A stretch of DNA of 64,000 bases from an uncultured Roseobacter sp. Lineage in GTDB: Bacteria > Pseudomonadota > Alphaproteobacteria > Rhodobacterales > Rhodobacteraceae. Shown here in pieces: positions 1 through 8,703 of the stretch. A program made the translations under genes and the position numbers. The stretch covers positions 546,001 to 610,000 of the forward strand of contig NZ_CANLKW010000002.1 of assembly GCF_947491795.1 (NCBI RefSeq), written 5' to 3'. Below the pieces are notes generated by a model. That model made no database searches. It saw only the letters and a program-made list of their open reading frames with translations, and was not told the origin of the DNA. Every line of letters begins with the position of its first letter. Position 1 is the first letter of the stretch.

Positions 1-898
1 CGACTACTTTACCTCCGAATGGGGCCCCGGCCCGATGATTGAAGAGGGCTTTGAAGCCTTCTGTGAATGCGACCTGCAATGGTCGACCGGCGATTTGTTG
101 CCGCGCCTGCTGCTCGAGGGCGAGCGCACCAAGGCAGACGTGGTGATCGGTCTGACGTCGGACGTGACGGCCAAGGCGCGGGCAACCGGGCTTTTCGGCG
201 CGCACGGCCAGGACAACGCCGCACTGACACTGCCGGTGGAATGGAGCGACGAGACTTTCCTGCCATTCAACTATGGCCATACGGCTTTCATCTATAATGA
301 AACCACCATGGACGCGCCGCCCGCGAGTTTTGAGGAAATGCTCGCCCTGCCGGACGATGTGAAAATCGTCATCCAGGATCCGCGCACATCCATCTCCGGT
401 CTCGCCCTCGTTCTCTGGGTGCAGGCGGTTTATGGCGATAAGGCGGACGAGGCCTGGGCGCAGCTGGCCCCTAAAATCCTGACGGTCACTAAAGACTGGT
501 CCACCAGCTATGGCATGTTCACAGACGGCGAGGCTGATATGGTGCTGAGCTACACCACGTCGCCCGCCTATCACATGTTCGCCGAGGAGGATTTCACCAA
601 AAAGGCCGCGATCTTCCCCGAGGGTCACTATTTCATGGTCGAAACCGTCGGCAAAATCGCCAAAACGGAACAGCCGGAACTGGCGGATGCCTTTATGGCT
701 TATGTGATGTCCGGAGATTTTCAGTCGATGATCCCGACGGCGAACTGGTCGCTGCCCGCAGCGTTGCCAAAGGATCAGTGGCCTGAAGGCTGGTCGCAGC
801 TGAACCTGCCGGAAAACGTTCTCTTTTACAGCGAAGCGGAATCCACTGAGCTTCAGACGCAGGCCATCGAGACGTGGCGCGCAGCGCTCAGCCAGTAA
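1..898 (+). CDS. thiB: Thiamine ABC transporter substrate-binding protein (3' part)
   Basis: Periplasmic binding protein that captures thiamine for the ThiPQ importer. The reading frame is open from base 2, so the start lies outside the window; about 298 codons are visible of a family usually near 330. The first visible residues include the SEWGPGP stretch typical of ThiB, and the C-terminal part keeps the family pattern (PANWSLPAALP, then WRAALSQ). The gene overlaps the next gene (thiP), and thiQ follows, which supports thiamine rather than another ABC substrate. A THI-box riboswitch may lie upstream but cannot be seen. Partial gene, well-supported family. Confidence 0.9.
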   Translation, partial: DYFTSEWGPGPMIEEGFEAFCECDLQWSTGDLLPRLLLEGERTKADVVIGLTSDVTAKARATGLFGAHGQDNAALTLPVEWSDETFLPFNYGHTAFIYNETTMDAPPASFEEMLALPDDVKIVIQDPRTSISGLALVLWVQAVYGDKADEAWAQLAPKILTVTKDWSTSYGMFTDGEADMVLSYTTSPAYHMFAEEDFTKKAAIFPEGHYFMVETVGKIAKTEQPELADAFMAYVMSGDFQSMIPTANWSLPAALPKDQWPEGWSQLNLPENVLFYSEAESTELQTQAIETWRAALSQ

Positions 899-2430
899 CC
901 GGCCGATCCGGCATGCTCGCCGCGATCCTGGTGGTCGCGGCGGTCCTGCTGGCCTTTGTCGGGATCGGCCTGCGCGCAGAGCCTGGATCCGGCCTGGGCC
1001 CGGCGGACTGGGCCGCGCTGCGGTTTACCGTTGTCCAGGCGCTGCTGTCGGCCTTCTTTTCTGTGATTCTCGCGGTGCCGCTTGCGCGGGCACTGGCAAG
1101 ACGGGACATGCCGGGCAAGAGGCTTTTGGTCACGCTGCTGGGCGCGCCCTTTATTCTGCCCGTCATTGTCGCAGTCCTGGGTCTGCTGGCAATCTTTGGG
1201 CGCAACGGCCTGGTCAACCAGCTGTTCGGTGTTCTGGGCCTGCCGGAAGTGTCCATCTACGGGCTGCACGGCGTGGTGCTTGCGCATGTGTTTTTCAATC
1301 TGCCGCTTGCAACACGGCTTTTGCTGCAGGGCTGGCAAAGCATACCGGGCGAGCATTTTCGCCTGGTCGCACAGCTGGATCTGCCGCCTGCAATGGTGTT
1401 CCAAACTCTTGAGCGGCCGATGTTGCGCCAGATACTGCCCGGGGCTGCGGCTCTGATTTTCGTCATTTGCCTGACCAGTTTTGCCGTGGCGCTGACACTG
1501 GGCGGCGGGCCGCGCGCCACGACGATAGAACTCGCAATCTACCAGGCGTTCCGATTTGACTTTGATCTCTCCCGTGCTGCGTTTCTTTCTATATTACAAT
1601 TGATACTGGCGGGGGCCGCCGCTGTTCTCGCCCTGCGGATCATCCCGGACATCCCGATGGGTGCGGGAATGGACCGCCGGGTAAAAAGGTTTGACGCGCG
1701 CGGTGGTCTGCAGCGTGCGATTGATGCGCTCTGCATTCTTCTGGGCGGTGTTTTCCTGCTGGGCCCGCTTCTGGCTGTGACACTGTCCGGCCTGGCCGGT
1801 CTCGGCCAGATGCCGGCAACTGTCTGGCAGGCGGCGTTTACATCACTGTGGGTCGCTGCTCTGAGTGTTGCTGTCATGCTGGCGCTGGCTTTGCCCCTTG
1901 CAGGTTGGATCGCCATCCGGGACAAAGGTGGTGCCGAGGCGGTGGGCCTCATTGGCCTTTCGGCCTCACCGCTCATGCTGGGTGTGGGCTGGTTCATCCT
2001 GATCAACCCCATCGCTGATCCGGTGGCTTTGTCGCTGCCTGTCACCGCGGTGGTCAACGCGCTGATGGCGCTGCCCTTTGCCCTGCGCATCATGGTTCCG
2101 GGTGTTCGCAGCGCCCTCACCGGATACGGCAGGCTCTGTGTGACACTGGGGCTGAGCAGTTTTCAGACCTGGCGCTGGCTGATCCTGCCCCGCGCGCGCG
2201 CTCAGATCGGGTTTGCTGCGGGGCTGACCGGCGCACTGTCTGTGGGTGATCTGGGCGTTATTGCGCTGTTCTCCGATCCCGACCGAACAACGCTGCCGCT
2301 GCAGATGTACCGACTGATGAGCGCTTACCGAACGGAAGCCGCCGCCGGAGCAGCTTTGTTGCTGCTGTTCATGGCGCTGGCGGTGTTCTGGATATGTGAC
2401 CGTGGAGGCCGCTGGAATGCTGACGTTTAA
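874..2430 (+). CDS. thiP: Thiamine ABC transporter permease
   Basis: Inner-membrane permease for thiamine. The 518-residue protein has two tandem copies of the binding-protein-dependent permease fold, each with about six hydrophobic segments and an EAA-type cytoplasmic loop (residues about 165-190 and 420-445), as expected for a fused ThiP. The GTG at 874 overlaps thiB by 25 bases; an ATG at 912 (Met14, MLAAIL) is a reasonable alternative start just before the first membrane helix. The downstream end overlaps thiQ by 14 bases when thiQ starts at 2417, so the three genes are translationally coupled. Confidence 0.9.
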   Translation: MARSAQPVTGRSGMLAAILVVAAVLLAFVGIGLRAEPGSGLGPADWAALRFTVVQALLSAFFSVILAVPLARALARRDMPGKRLLVTLLGAPFILPVIVAVLGLLAIFGRNGLVNQLFGVLGLPEVSIYGLHGVVLAHVFFNLPLATRLLLQGWQSIPGEHFRLVAQLDLPPAMVFQTLERPMLRQILPGAAALIFVICLTSFAVALTLGGGPRATTIELAIYQAFRFDFDLSRAAFLSILQLILAGAAAVLALRIIPDIPMGAGMDRRVKRFDARGGLQRAIDALCILLGGVFLLGPLLAVTLSGLAGLGQMPATVWQAAFTSLWVAALSVAVMLALALPLAGWIAIRDKGGAEAVGLIGLSASPLMLGVGWFILINPIADPVALSLPVTAVVNALMALPFALRIMVPGVRSALTGYGRLCVTLGLSSFQTWRWLILPRARAQIGFAAGLTGALSVGDLGVIALFSDPDRTTLPLQMYRLMSAYRTEAAAGAALLLLFMALAVFWICDRGGRWNADV

Positions 2431-3109
2431 ACATGTTCAGATCGGGCAGGGCGATTTCAGGCTCGCGGCGCATCTGACAGTGCGAAAGGGCCGCCGCGTG
2501 GCGGTGATCGGCCCGTCCGGTGCCGGCAAATCGACACTGCTGGGGGCGGTTGGCGGGTTCGTTCCCCTGATATCCGGCGCGCTGTCCATCGACGGGCAGG
2601 ACGTTACAGATGCCAGACCCGGCGCACGGCCTGTATCCATGCTGTTTCAGGACAACAATCTCTTTCCGCACCTGACAATTGCGCAGAATGCGGGGCTTGG
2701 CCTGAGACCTGCGCTCAGGCTGAACGACGACGAAACGGCCCGCCTCTCGCATGCGCTGGAACGGGTCGGCCTTGCCGGGTTGCAGAACCGCAGACCGGGT
2801 GAGCTTTCAGGCGGACAGCAAAGCCGCGCGGCGCTGGCGCGCATCCTTGTGCAGAACCGGCCTGTTGTTCTGCTGGACGAACCTTTTGCCGCTCTGGGCC
2901 CGGCACTGCGACGCGAAATGCTGGATCTGGTCCGGGCCCTCGCCACAGAAACGGGCGCGACACTGATGATGGTCACGCATGCGCCCGAGGATGTTCAGCG
3001 TATTGCAGATGACGTTATCTTTGTTGAGGGCGGCCAGGCGCAGGCGCCCGAACCGGCGGCGGCACTGATGGACAATCCGCCGCCGGCGCTTCGCGCCTAT
3101 CTGGGTTAA
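2417..3109 (+). CDS. thiQ: Thiamine ABC transporter ATP-binding protein
   Basis: Cytoplasmic ATPase energising thiamine uptake. It has Walker A (GPSGAGKST, residues about 35-43), the ABC signature (LSGGQQSRAALARIL, about 130-144) and Walker B (VVLLDEPF). The ATG at 2417 is preferred over the in-frame GTG at 2396 because GGAGG lies eight bases before it. The length of 230 residues is normal for ThiQ, shorter than most import ATPases. The stop codon (3107-3109) overlaps the stop of the convergent ribH gene within a shared TTAA, so nothing separates the two transcription units. Confidence 0.92.
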   Translation: MLTFKHVQIGQGDFRLAAHLTVRKGRRVAVIGPSGAGKSTLLGAVGGFVPLISGALSIDGQDVTDARPGARPVSMLFQDNNLFPHLTIAQNAGLGLRPALRLNDDETARLSHALERVGLAGLQNRRPGELSGGQQSRAALARILVQNRPVVLLDEPFAALGPALRREMLDLVRALATETGATLMMVTHAPEDVQRIADDVIFVEGGQAQAPEPAAALMDNPPPALRAYLG

Positions 3110-3549
3110 GCCGCCTGCGCGGCAAGCACTGCCCGCGCTTTCAGGATAACAAGAGCCGCCTCTGCGGCCTCTTTGCCCTTGGTCACGAAATGCGCGCGGT
3201 AGATCGTATTGTGATGCTCGGTTTCCTGATAATGATGCGGCGTGAGCGACACTGACAACACCGGCACGCCGGTATCCAGTCCCGCGCGCATCAGCCCGTC
3301 CACGACGGATTGTGCAACAAAATCATGCCGGTAAATGCCGCCATCCACGACAAATGCCGCGCAGATGATGGCGCTGTATCTTCCGGTTCCTGCCAGATCC
3401 CGCGCCATCAGCGGCATCTCAAATGCGCCGGGCACGTCCACCGTGTCGACCTGCGTGGCCGGAATGATTTGTGTGAATCCCTCGTATGCGCGGTCGACGA
3501 TATCAGCATGCCACTGCGCTTTGACAAAGGCGAAACGGGTGTGTGTCAT
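3106..3549 (-). CDS. ribH: 6,7-dimethyl-8-ribityllumazine synthase, RibH2 type
   Basis: Penultimate enzyme of riboflavin synthesis, condensing the ribityl pyrimidine with dihydroxybutanone phosphate. The 147-residue protein has the FVKAQWHADIV start, the VDVPGAFEMPL loop, GGIYRHDFVA and the LTPHHYQE segment. These match the Brucella/Mesorhizobium RibH2 subgroup rather than the housekeeping RibH1, from family knowledge. An AAAGGAG ribosome site lies seven bases before the ATG. An FMN riboswitch precedes the gene, so expression should fall when FMN is abundant. It stands alone, away from other rib genes, as RibH2 copies often do. Confidence 0.9.
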   Translation of the reverse strand: MTHTRFAFVKAQWHADIVDRAYEGFTQIIPATQVDTVDVPGAFEMPLMARDLAGTGRYSAIICAAFVVDGGIYRHDFVAQSVVDGLMRAGLDTGVPVLSVSLTPHHYQETEHHNTIYRAHFVTKGKEAAEAALVILKARAVLAAQAA

Positions 3550-3601
3550 TTGGATCTCCTTTCATGGTCAGACACGTCCACCCAAGGCGATCACGGTTAC
3601 A

Positions 3602-3622
3602 CACGGCCCTCCCGGGGCCGTG
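3602..3622 (-). promoter_or_regulatory. Hairpin between FMN riboswitch and ribH
   Basis: CACGGCCC and GGGCCGTG form a perfect 8-bp stem with a 5-base loop, located after the riboswitch aptamer in the direction of ribH transcription. No U-run follows on that strand (TGTAACC), so it is not a standard intrinsic terminator. It may be part of the expression platform or a Rho-related structure. The inverted repeat is seen directly; the role is inferred. Confidence 0.5.
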
Positions 3623-3628
3623 ACACCG

Positions 3629-3770
3629 CATTCTCTTTCATCCGGACTGTAACCGTCGGCCCCGGCGTCTCACCGGGTCTGCTGACACCTTCCTGATGAA
3701 AGGCCGCTCGCGGGCTCGCAGGTCGTGCCTGCATACCGCCGGTGGGGAGTTTCACCCCGCCCTGAGAATG
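3629..3770 (-). ncRNA. FMN riboswitch (RFN element)
   Basis: Read on the minus strand, the element opens with the conserved CTCAGGGCGGGGTGAAA block, then CCCCACCGGCGGT, and closes with CCGGATGAAAGAGAA, the signature ends of the RFN aptamer. The internal GACCTGCGAGCCCGCGAGCG and CAGCAGACCCGGTGAGA arms also match. The aptamer is about 140 bases long and lies 80 bases before ribH, which it should repress when bound by FMN. The promoter for this transcript must sit between about 3771 and 3836, right against the divergent FMN-binding protein gene. Confidence 0.95.
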
Positions 3771-3836
3771 CGCTCAGCTTGTCAGCCAGGCAAAAACCCT
3801 GCAAGAGCAAATGCGACACTTGCAGAGGGCAAAGCG

Positions 3837-4466
3837 ATGCACCCGAACCCGGTTTTCCACACAAAAGACGCGCAGACAAACCTGGCCTGGGCACGGGAAC
3901 GTGCCTTTGGTGTGCTGGCGATCAGCGGTGCGGACGGACCCTGGATGTCGCATATCCCGTTTCTGCTGGAGGATGACGGGACCTGGCTGTGGCTGCACCT
4001 GTTGCGTTCCAATCCGATTGCGCGGGCGTTGAAAGACGGCCCTGTACCGGCGCGCGTGGCCGTTTCGGGCCCTGACAGCTATGTCTCGCCCGACTGGTAT
4101 GAGGTGCCTGATCAGGTGCCGACGTGGAACTACGTCGCTGTGCATCTCACTGGCATGCTTGAGCTTTTGCCGCACGAAGAGCTGCATCCGCTGCTGGACC
4201 GGCAGTCAAAACTGTTTGAAGACCGTCTGCTGCCCAAAACGCCCTGGACGACCGGCAAAATGAGCGACGGTGTGATGGACCGTATGATGCGGGCAATTGT
4301 ACCCTGCCGGATGCAGGTGACAGGCATCGACGGCACGTGGAAGCTGAACCAGAACAAACCTGACGATGTGCGCCTGCGTGCGGCTGACCAGGTCGAGGCC
4401 TTTGGGCAGGGAACGGATCTGGCGCTGCTCGCGGCGCTGATGCGTGCCGCGGATGGACAGGGCTGA
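3837..4466 (+). CDS. PaiB-like FMN-binding protein
   Basis: A member of the FMN-binding negative regulator (PaiB) family, whose members fold as split-barrel flavoproteins; the regulatory role is known only for Bacillus PaiB. The 209-residue protein starts MHPNPVFHTKD and keeps the family landmarks AISGADGPWMSHIPFLLE, VSPDWY, VPTWNYVAVHLTG and the terminal KLNQNK motif. The ATG at 3837 is chosen because the family begins here; the frame is open further upstream into the riboswitch on the other strand. No strong ribosome site is visible (GAGGG about eight bases away). Its position opposite an FMN riboswitch is suggestive. Confidence 0.85.
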   Translation: MHPNPVFHTKDAQTNLAWARERAFGVLAISGADGPWMSHIPFLLEDDGTWLWLHLLRSNPIARALKDGPVPARVAVSGPDSYVSPDWYEVPDQVPTWNYVAVHLTGMLELLPHEELHPLLDRQSKLFEDRLLPKTPWTTGKMSDGVMDRMMRAIVPCRMQVTGIDGTWKLNQNKPDDVRLRAADQVEAFGQGTDLALLAALMRAADGQG

Positions 4467-4507
4467 CATCTCTGATAGGGTCGGCGGGGCATTCAGAAGG
4501 ATCCGCC

Positions 4508-5119
4508 ATGAAACTTTTTCATTCCCCGCTGTCACCCTATGTGCGCAAAGTCGTTGTGCTTTTGCATGAGCTGGAAAAAACGGACGCGGTTGCGCTTGAA
4601 ACGATTGCAACCACGGCCTTTGCATCGGACGACGGGCTGATGGCAGCCAATCCTCTGGCCAAAATTCCGGCGCTGCAACGTGATGACGGGGTCACTCTCT
4701 ACGACAGCCGCGTCATCTGCGGGTATCTGAATGACCTTTTCGATGGTTCAATGTACCCGACCGGCGCAGGCCAGTGGGAAAACCGCACCCTCGAGGCGAC
4801 CGGGGACGGTATCATGGATTGCGCAGTTTCTATGGCCTATGAACGCAAACTGCGGCCTGAAAATGAACAGTCTGACGGCTGGGTCGAGGCACAGTGGACG
4901 AAAGTTGACAGGGCGCTTTCGGTCCTGAACAGCAGATGGATGGGACATCTGGCCGGGCCGGTGAGCATGGCCCATGTGTCCGTTGCCTGCGCGCTGTCAT
5001 ATGTGGATTTCCGGCACGGCGCCCGCAACTGGCGGGGTGGAAATGCAGCGCTGGCAGACTGGCATGCCGCGTTTGATTCGCGGCCTTCGATGCAGGCAAC
5101 CCGTCCGCCTGAGGCGTGA
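4508..5119 (+). CDS. Glutathione S-transferase family protein
   Basis: Cytosolic GST-like protein of 203 residues. The N-terminal thioredoxin-like domain (1-80) shows FHSPLSPYVRK at the usual active-site position, NPLAKIPAL with the cis-proline, and YDSRVICGYL for glutathione contact. The helical C-terminal domain follows from about residue 90. An AGAAGGA ribosome site lies seven bases before the ATG. It lies 41 bases after the PaiB-like gene on the same strand and could share its transcript. The substrate cannot be told from sequence. Confidence 0.85.
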   Translation: MKLFHSPLSPYVRKVVVLLHELEKTDAVALETIATTAFASDDGLMAANPLAKIPALQRDDGVTLYDSRVICGYLNDLFDGSMYPTGAGQWENRTLEATGDGIMDCAVSMAYERKLRPENEQSDGWVEAQWTKVDRALSVLNSRWMGHLAGPVSMAHVSVACALSYVDFRHGARNWRGGNAALADWHAAFDSRPSMQATRPPEA

Positions 5120-5150
5120 GTTTACAGATAATAAGGTTTTGACCGCTAAT

Positions 5151-5217
5151 CACCGGAAAATCCGGGTATTCCGGTGCCGCCTGCGACGGTTTGCGCGTCT
5201 AAGATTACTGGACGCGC
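5151..5217. other. Two inverted repeats upstream of petA
   Basis: CACCGGAA (5151-5158) and TTCCGGTG (5169-5176) form an 8-bp perfect stem with a 10-base loop. GCGCGTC (5193-5199) and GACGCGC (5211-5217) form a second stem with an 11-base loop. They lie between the GST gene and petA. No T-run follows either one, so they could be Rho-independent-like stops of low efficiency or protein sites. Structure seen directly; role unknown. Confidence 0.45.
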
Positions 5218-5313
5218 GGGCGTCACACGGCTACATACCCGCATCAGACAGGCTGCGTTCGCGCGGCCGGTACGTTATTTGGCCCTGCCGGGCCCTTGAA
5301 ATGGAGTGAACCC

Positions 5314-5874
5314 GTGTCGCATGCAGATGATCAGGAAGGCACCCGCAGGGATTTCCTTTACTACGCAACCGCAGGGGCGGGTGCCGTAACAGCCGGTGCC
5401 GCAATCTGGCCTATGGTCAACCAGATGAACCCCTCGGCAGACGTTCTCGCTCTTTCGTCGATCCGTGTCGACGTGAGCGCGATTGAGCCCGGCACTCAGC
5501 TGACTGTGAAATGGCTTGGCAAACCGGTCTTTATCCGCCGCCGTACCGAAGAAGAGATCGCCGCCGCGCGTGACGTAGACGTTGCAGCGCTCCCGGATCC
5601 GCTGGCAGACAATGCCAACGTCCGTGCGGACGCTGATGCGTCTGACGAGAACCGCTCTCTCGACGAATCCGGCGAATGGCTGGTTATGATGGGTGTCTGC
5701 ACCCACCTCGGCTGTGTGCCGCTGGGTGACGCGGGTGATTTTGGCGGCTGGTTCTGCCCCTGCCACGGATCGCACTATGACACATCGGGCCGCATCCGCA
5801 GAGGTCCGGCGCCGCGCAACCTGCCCGTGCCGGTTGCAGAATTCGTCGACGATACAACGATCAAACTCGGTTAA
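5314..5874 (+). CDS. petA: Ubiquinol-cytochrome c reductase iron-sulfur subunit (Rieske)
   Basis: The Rieske subunit of the cytochrome bc1 complex carries electrons from ubiquinol to cytochrome c1. The 186-residue protein has a twin-arginine signal-anchor ([14 protein letters not shown], residues 11-24) and the two cluster-binding boxes CTHLGC (129-134) and CPCHGS (148-153). The insert before the first box, rich in acidic residues, is typical of Rhodobacter-type proteins. The GTG at 5314 is chosen over the TTG at 5296 because GGAG sits seven bases upstream and [14 protein letters not shown] matches known orthologues. First gene of petABC. Confidence 0.96.
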   Translation: MSHADDQEGTRRDFLYYATAGAGAVTAGAAIWPMVNQMNPSADVLALSSIRVDVSAIEPGTQLTVKWLGKPVFIRRRTEEEIAAARDVDVAALPDPLADNANVRADADASDENRSLDESGEWLVMMGVCTHLGCVPLGDAGDFGGWFCPCHGSHYDTSGRIRRGPAPRNLPVPVAEFVDDTTIKLG

Positions 5875-5886
5875 GGGAGAAACCTG

Positions 5887-7227
5887 ATGGCTGGAATTCC
5901 TCACGACCATTACGAACCGAAAGCCGACTGGGAAAAAGGTCTGGCAAAACGCCTGCCGATCGTCGGCCTGCTTTACGACACGCTGATGATCCCCACGCCC
6001 AAGAACCTGAACTGGATGTGGATCTGGGGCATCGTCCTGACTTTTGTACTGGTGCTGCAGATCGCAACCGGCGTTGTGCTGGTGATGCATTACACGCCTC
6101 ATGTCGATCTGGCGTTCTCTTCCGTTGAACACATCATGCGGAACGTGAACTCTGGCGCGATGATACGCTATATCCACATGAACGGCGCTTCGTTGTTCTT
6201 TGTGGCCGTGTATGCGCATATCTTCCGCGGTCTCTACTATGGCTCCTACAAAGCGCCGCGCGAGATCACGTGGATCATCGGTATGTTGATTTACCTGCTG
6301 ATGATGGGCACAGCTTTTATGGGCTACGTTCTGCCCTGGGGTCAGATGTCTTTCTGGGGCGCGACCGTTATCACCGGCCTGTTCGGCGCAATTCCGTTCA
6401 TCGGTGAAGCGCTGCAAACATGGCTGCTTGGCGGGCCTGCGGTAGACAACGCAACACTGAACCGCTTCTTCTCGCTGCACTATCTGCTGCCCTTCGTGAT
6501 CCTCGGCCTTGTTGTCGTGCACATCTGGGCCTTCCACACGACCGGCAACAACAACCCCACCGGGGTCGAGGTGCGCCGCACGTCCAAGGAAGACGCAGAG
6601 AAAGATACGCTGCCCTTCTGGCCTTACTTTGTGATCAAGGATCTGTTCGCTCTGGCCGTTATCCTGGCCGTGTTTTTTGCAGTCGTCGGGTTTATGCCTA
6701 ACTATCTGGGCCACCCGGATAACTACATCGAAGCCAACGCGCTTGCGACACCGGCGCACATCGTGCCTGAGTGGTATTTCCTGCCGTTCTACGCCATCCT
6801 GCGGGCCTTCACAGACGAGGTATGGATTGTTCAGATCGCATCCTTCGTGACCGGCGGCATCATCGACGCCAAGTTCTTTGGTGTGATCGCGATGTTCGGG
6901 GCCATTGCCGTAATGGCGCTGGCGCCCTGGCTGGACACCTCGTCGGTGCGTTCGGGTCGTTACCGCCCGATGTTCAAATGGTGGTTTGCGCTGCTGGTGG
7001 TTGATTTCTTTGTGTTGATGTGGGTGGGCGCAATGCCTGCGGAAGAGCCGTACAACACGATCTCGCTCATTGCTTCGACCTACTGGTTTGCATACTTCCT
7101 CGTGCTGTTGCCCCTTCTCGGTGTGATCGAAAAACCGCTGGCTCAGCCCGCGACGATCGAAGAAGACTTTGCGTCGAAAAAGGCCAGCTCCGGTGGTGGT
7201 GACACAGCTGCGACACCTGCGGAATAA
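5887..7227 (+). CDS. petB: Cytochrome b of the bc1 complex
   Basis: Membrane subunit holding both b hemes and the quinol sites. The 446 residues give eight membrane helices. Helix B has HMNGASLFF and YAHIFRG, and helix D has [10 protein letters not shown] and VVHIWAFH, supplying the four heme-ligand histidines. The [13 protein letters not shown] segment carries the Qo-site PEWY motif. A GGGAGAAACC ribosome site precedes the ATG, 12 bases after petA. The length matches Rhodobacter-type cytochrome b, including the charged loop near residue 235 ([10 protein letters not shown]). Confidence 0.97.
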   Translation: MAGIPHDHYEPKADWEKGLAKRLPIVGLLYDTLMIPTPKNLNWMWIWGIVLTFVLVLQIATGVVLVMHYTPHVDLAFSSVEHIMRNVNSGAMIRYIHMNGASLFFVAVYAHIFRGLYYGSYKAPREITWIIGMLIYLLMMGTAFMGYVLPWGQMSFWGATVITGLFGAIPFIGEALQTWLLGGPAVDNATLNRFFSLHYLLPFVILGLVVVHIWAFHTTGNNNPTGVEVRRTSKEDAEKDTLPFWPYFVIKDLFALAVILAVFFAVVGFMPNYLGHPDNYIEANALATPAHIVPEWYFLPFYAILRAFTDEVWIVQIASFVTGGIIDAKFFGVIAMFGAIAVMALAPWLDTSSVRSGRYRPMFKWWFALLVVDFFVLMWVGAMPAEEPYNTISLIASTYWFAYFLVLLPLLGVIEKPLAQPATIEEDFASKKASSGGGDTAATPAE

Positions 7228-7233
7228 AGGACA

Positions 7234-8031
7234 ATGACAATGATTAAGAAACTTGCCCTTGTGGCCGCAACAACTCTCGGTCTGTCAGCAGGCGCTGTCT
7301 ATGCAGCCGGTGCCTATGACACCCACATTGAAGATTTTGACTTTTCCTTCGAAGGTCCGTTCGGCACCTATGACCAGAACCAGCTGCAACGCGGTCTTCA
7401 GGTCTATACCGAGGTCTGTTCTGCCTGCCACGGTCTGAAATTTGTGCCGATCCGTTCGCTTTCTGAAGAAGGCGGCCCGGATATGCCTGAGGATCAGGTT
7501 CGCGCATACGCAGAGAACTACGAAGTCTTTGATGCAGAACTGGACGACTTTCGTACGGCAACGCCTGCTGACCACTTTCCGGAATCAGGCCTCGCAAACG
7601 CACCTGACCTCAGTCTGATGGCCAAAGCGCGCGCGGGCTTTCACGGCCCCTATGGTCTGGGCATCAACCAGTTCTTCAAGGGTATCGGCGGGCCAGAATA
7701 CATCGCCTCACTCCTCACAGGGTATACCGGCAAGGAAAAAGAAGAAGCCGGCGTTACTCTTTATGAAAACACGGCCTTCCCGGGTGGATACATCGCAATG
7801 GCACCACCGCTTTATGATGAACAGGTGGAGTTTGCCGATGGCCACGCCAACGATATTCATCATATGGCGGAAGACGTTTCTGCTTTTCTGATGTGGACCG
7901 CAGAGCCAAAAATGATGGCACGGAAACAGGCCGGTTTTGTGGGCGTGGTGTTCCTGACGATCCTGTCGGTTCTGCTGTATCTGACCAACAAGCGCATCTG
8001 GGCTCCTGTCAAAGGCAAGAAATCCAGCTGA
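7234..8031 (+). CDS. petC: Cytochrome c1 of the bc1 complex
   Basis: Heme c subunit passing electrons to soluble or membrane cytochrome c. The 265-residue protein has a signal peptide (cleavage near AVYA, residue 24), the CSACH heme-attachment box at 62-66, a methionine-ligand region around [10 protein letters not shown], and a single C-terminal membrane anchor followed by a basic tail ([11 protein letters not shown]). It lies six bases after petB and ends 22 bases before a strong terminator, so the operon stops here. Confidence 0.96.
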   Translation: MTMIKKLALVAATTLGLSAGAVYAAGAYDTHIEDFDFSFEGPFGTYDQNQLQRGLQVYTEVCSACHGLKFVPIRSLSEEGGPDMPEDQVRAYAENYEVFDAELDDFRTATPADHFPESGLANAPDLSLMAKARAGFHGPYGLGINQFFKGIGGPEYIASLLTGYTGKEKEEAGVTLYENTAFPGGYIAMAPPLYDEQVEFADGHANDIHHMAEDVSAFLMWTAEPKMMARKQAGFVGVVFLTILSVLLYLTNKRIWAPVKGKKSS

Positions 8032-8053
8032 TCAGATACCCAGGTCTGAAATT

Positions 8054-8091
8054 AAAAAAACCCCCCGGCATAACCTGCACGGGGGGTTTTT
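8054..8091 (+). terminator. Intrinsic terminator of petABC
   Basis: Seven A, then CCCCCC (8061-8066), a 14-base loop, GGGGGG (8081-8086) and TTTTT. The A-run pairs with the T-run to extend the stem. The arrangement would work in both directions, but only petC ends close to it. Confidence 0.93.
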
Positions 8092-8444
8092 CCGTCTGTA
8101 CCTCCAAAGCACGGAGGCTAATTACAGACCCTGGGGAGAGTACCAATCAGCCAGGGGACGTGTAGGTGTGTATCTGGCAGCTAATTCTGCTGAAATCACA
8201 CCTGTCTTGCCTGGCCGTACCTTTAAATCCCACTTACCTCAGACGCCTTTAAATCCGGCGTTTACCACTTAAGCTCACCAACAATGTGTTAATCCTAACT
8301 GACGGTAGCATCGTTGTATGTGATCCAGTTCACATTCGATGATTTCTGCCGCGCGATTTGTCGGATTTTTCCTGTTTCCAGGGTTCATCCAAAGCGTCAT
8401 CCGTTGCCGGTTTGCACTCTGTATCGTCCAGCGCACTGCCATCT
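8092..8444. other. Gene-poor stretch between petC and a Crp/Fnr gene
   Basis: No convincing gene lies here: the short open frames lack ribosome sites and overlap each other. The only clear element is the CRP-type palindrome at 8319-8334, listed separately. The stretch is somewhat richer in A and T than its surroundings around 8200-8340, as expected of a regulatory region. Confidence 0.5.
8319..8334. promoter_or_regulatory. Perfect CRP/FNR-type palindrome
   Basis: TGTGATCCAGTTCACA is TGTGA-N6-TCACA, the exact CRP consensus layout. It lies in a gene-poor stretch about 1 kb from the start of the Crp/Fnr-family gene and 240 bases after the pet terminator. Which promoter it controls is not evident; a short transcript rightwards, or the 3' region of the minus-strand regulator, are the options. 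Motif seen directly; binding protein inferred. Confidence 0.55.
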
Positions 8445-8594
8445 TCAGCGGCGAAATCGGGTGTCGTTGACCATGGTCTGGGCAACGCGAAATTCACGAT
8501 CCGTCTCAATCAACCAGCTGATCATGGCGCGTACGGGCGATTTGCGGGCGGGAGGGATTTCCGGTTTGGCGGGGAGTTTTCCGGGGCGATGCAT
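8445..8594 (-). CDS. Possible 49-residue small protein
   Basis: An open frame of 49 codons beginning MHRPGKLPAKPE, proline- and arginine-rich at the start and ending ETDREFRVAQTMVNDTRFRR. AGAGGA lies eight bases before the ATG, a reasonable ribosome site. It follows the Crp/Fnr gene on the same strand after about 110 bases. No family was recognised. The case for it is the ribosome site and a helix-like C-terminal half; conservation would decide. Confidence 0.3.
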   Translation of the reverse strand: MHRPGKLPAKPEIPPARKSPVRAMISWLIETDREFRVAQTMVNDTRFRR

Positions 8595-8703
8595 TTTGCG
8601 ATCCTCTGTGAGCTGTGTTCCGGGGAGAAACAATATCTTCTGACTGCACCCAGGATGCACCAAAAGCGAATCAACGTCTGTGAAACGCATCACACGAAGA
8701 GAA

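Noticed and set aside
5275..6759. 494-codon frame antisense to petA and petB
   Set aside because: It is a mirror of highly biased coding sequence on the other strand, has no ribosome site or family features, and is rich in His, Arg, Gln and Asp as such shadows are.
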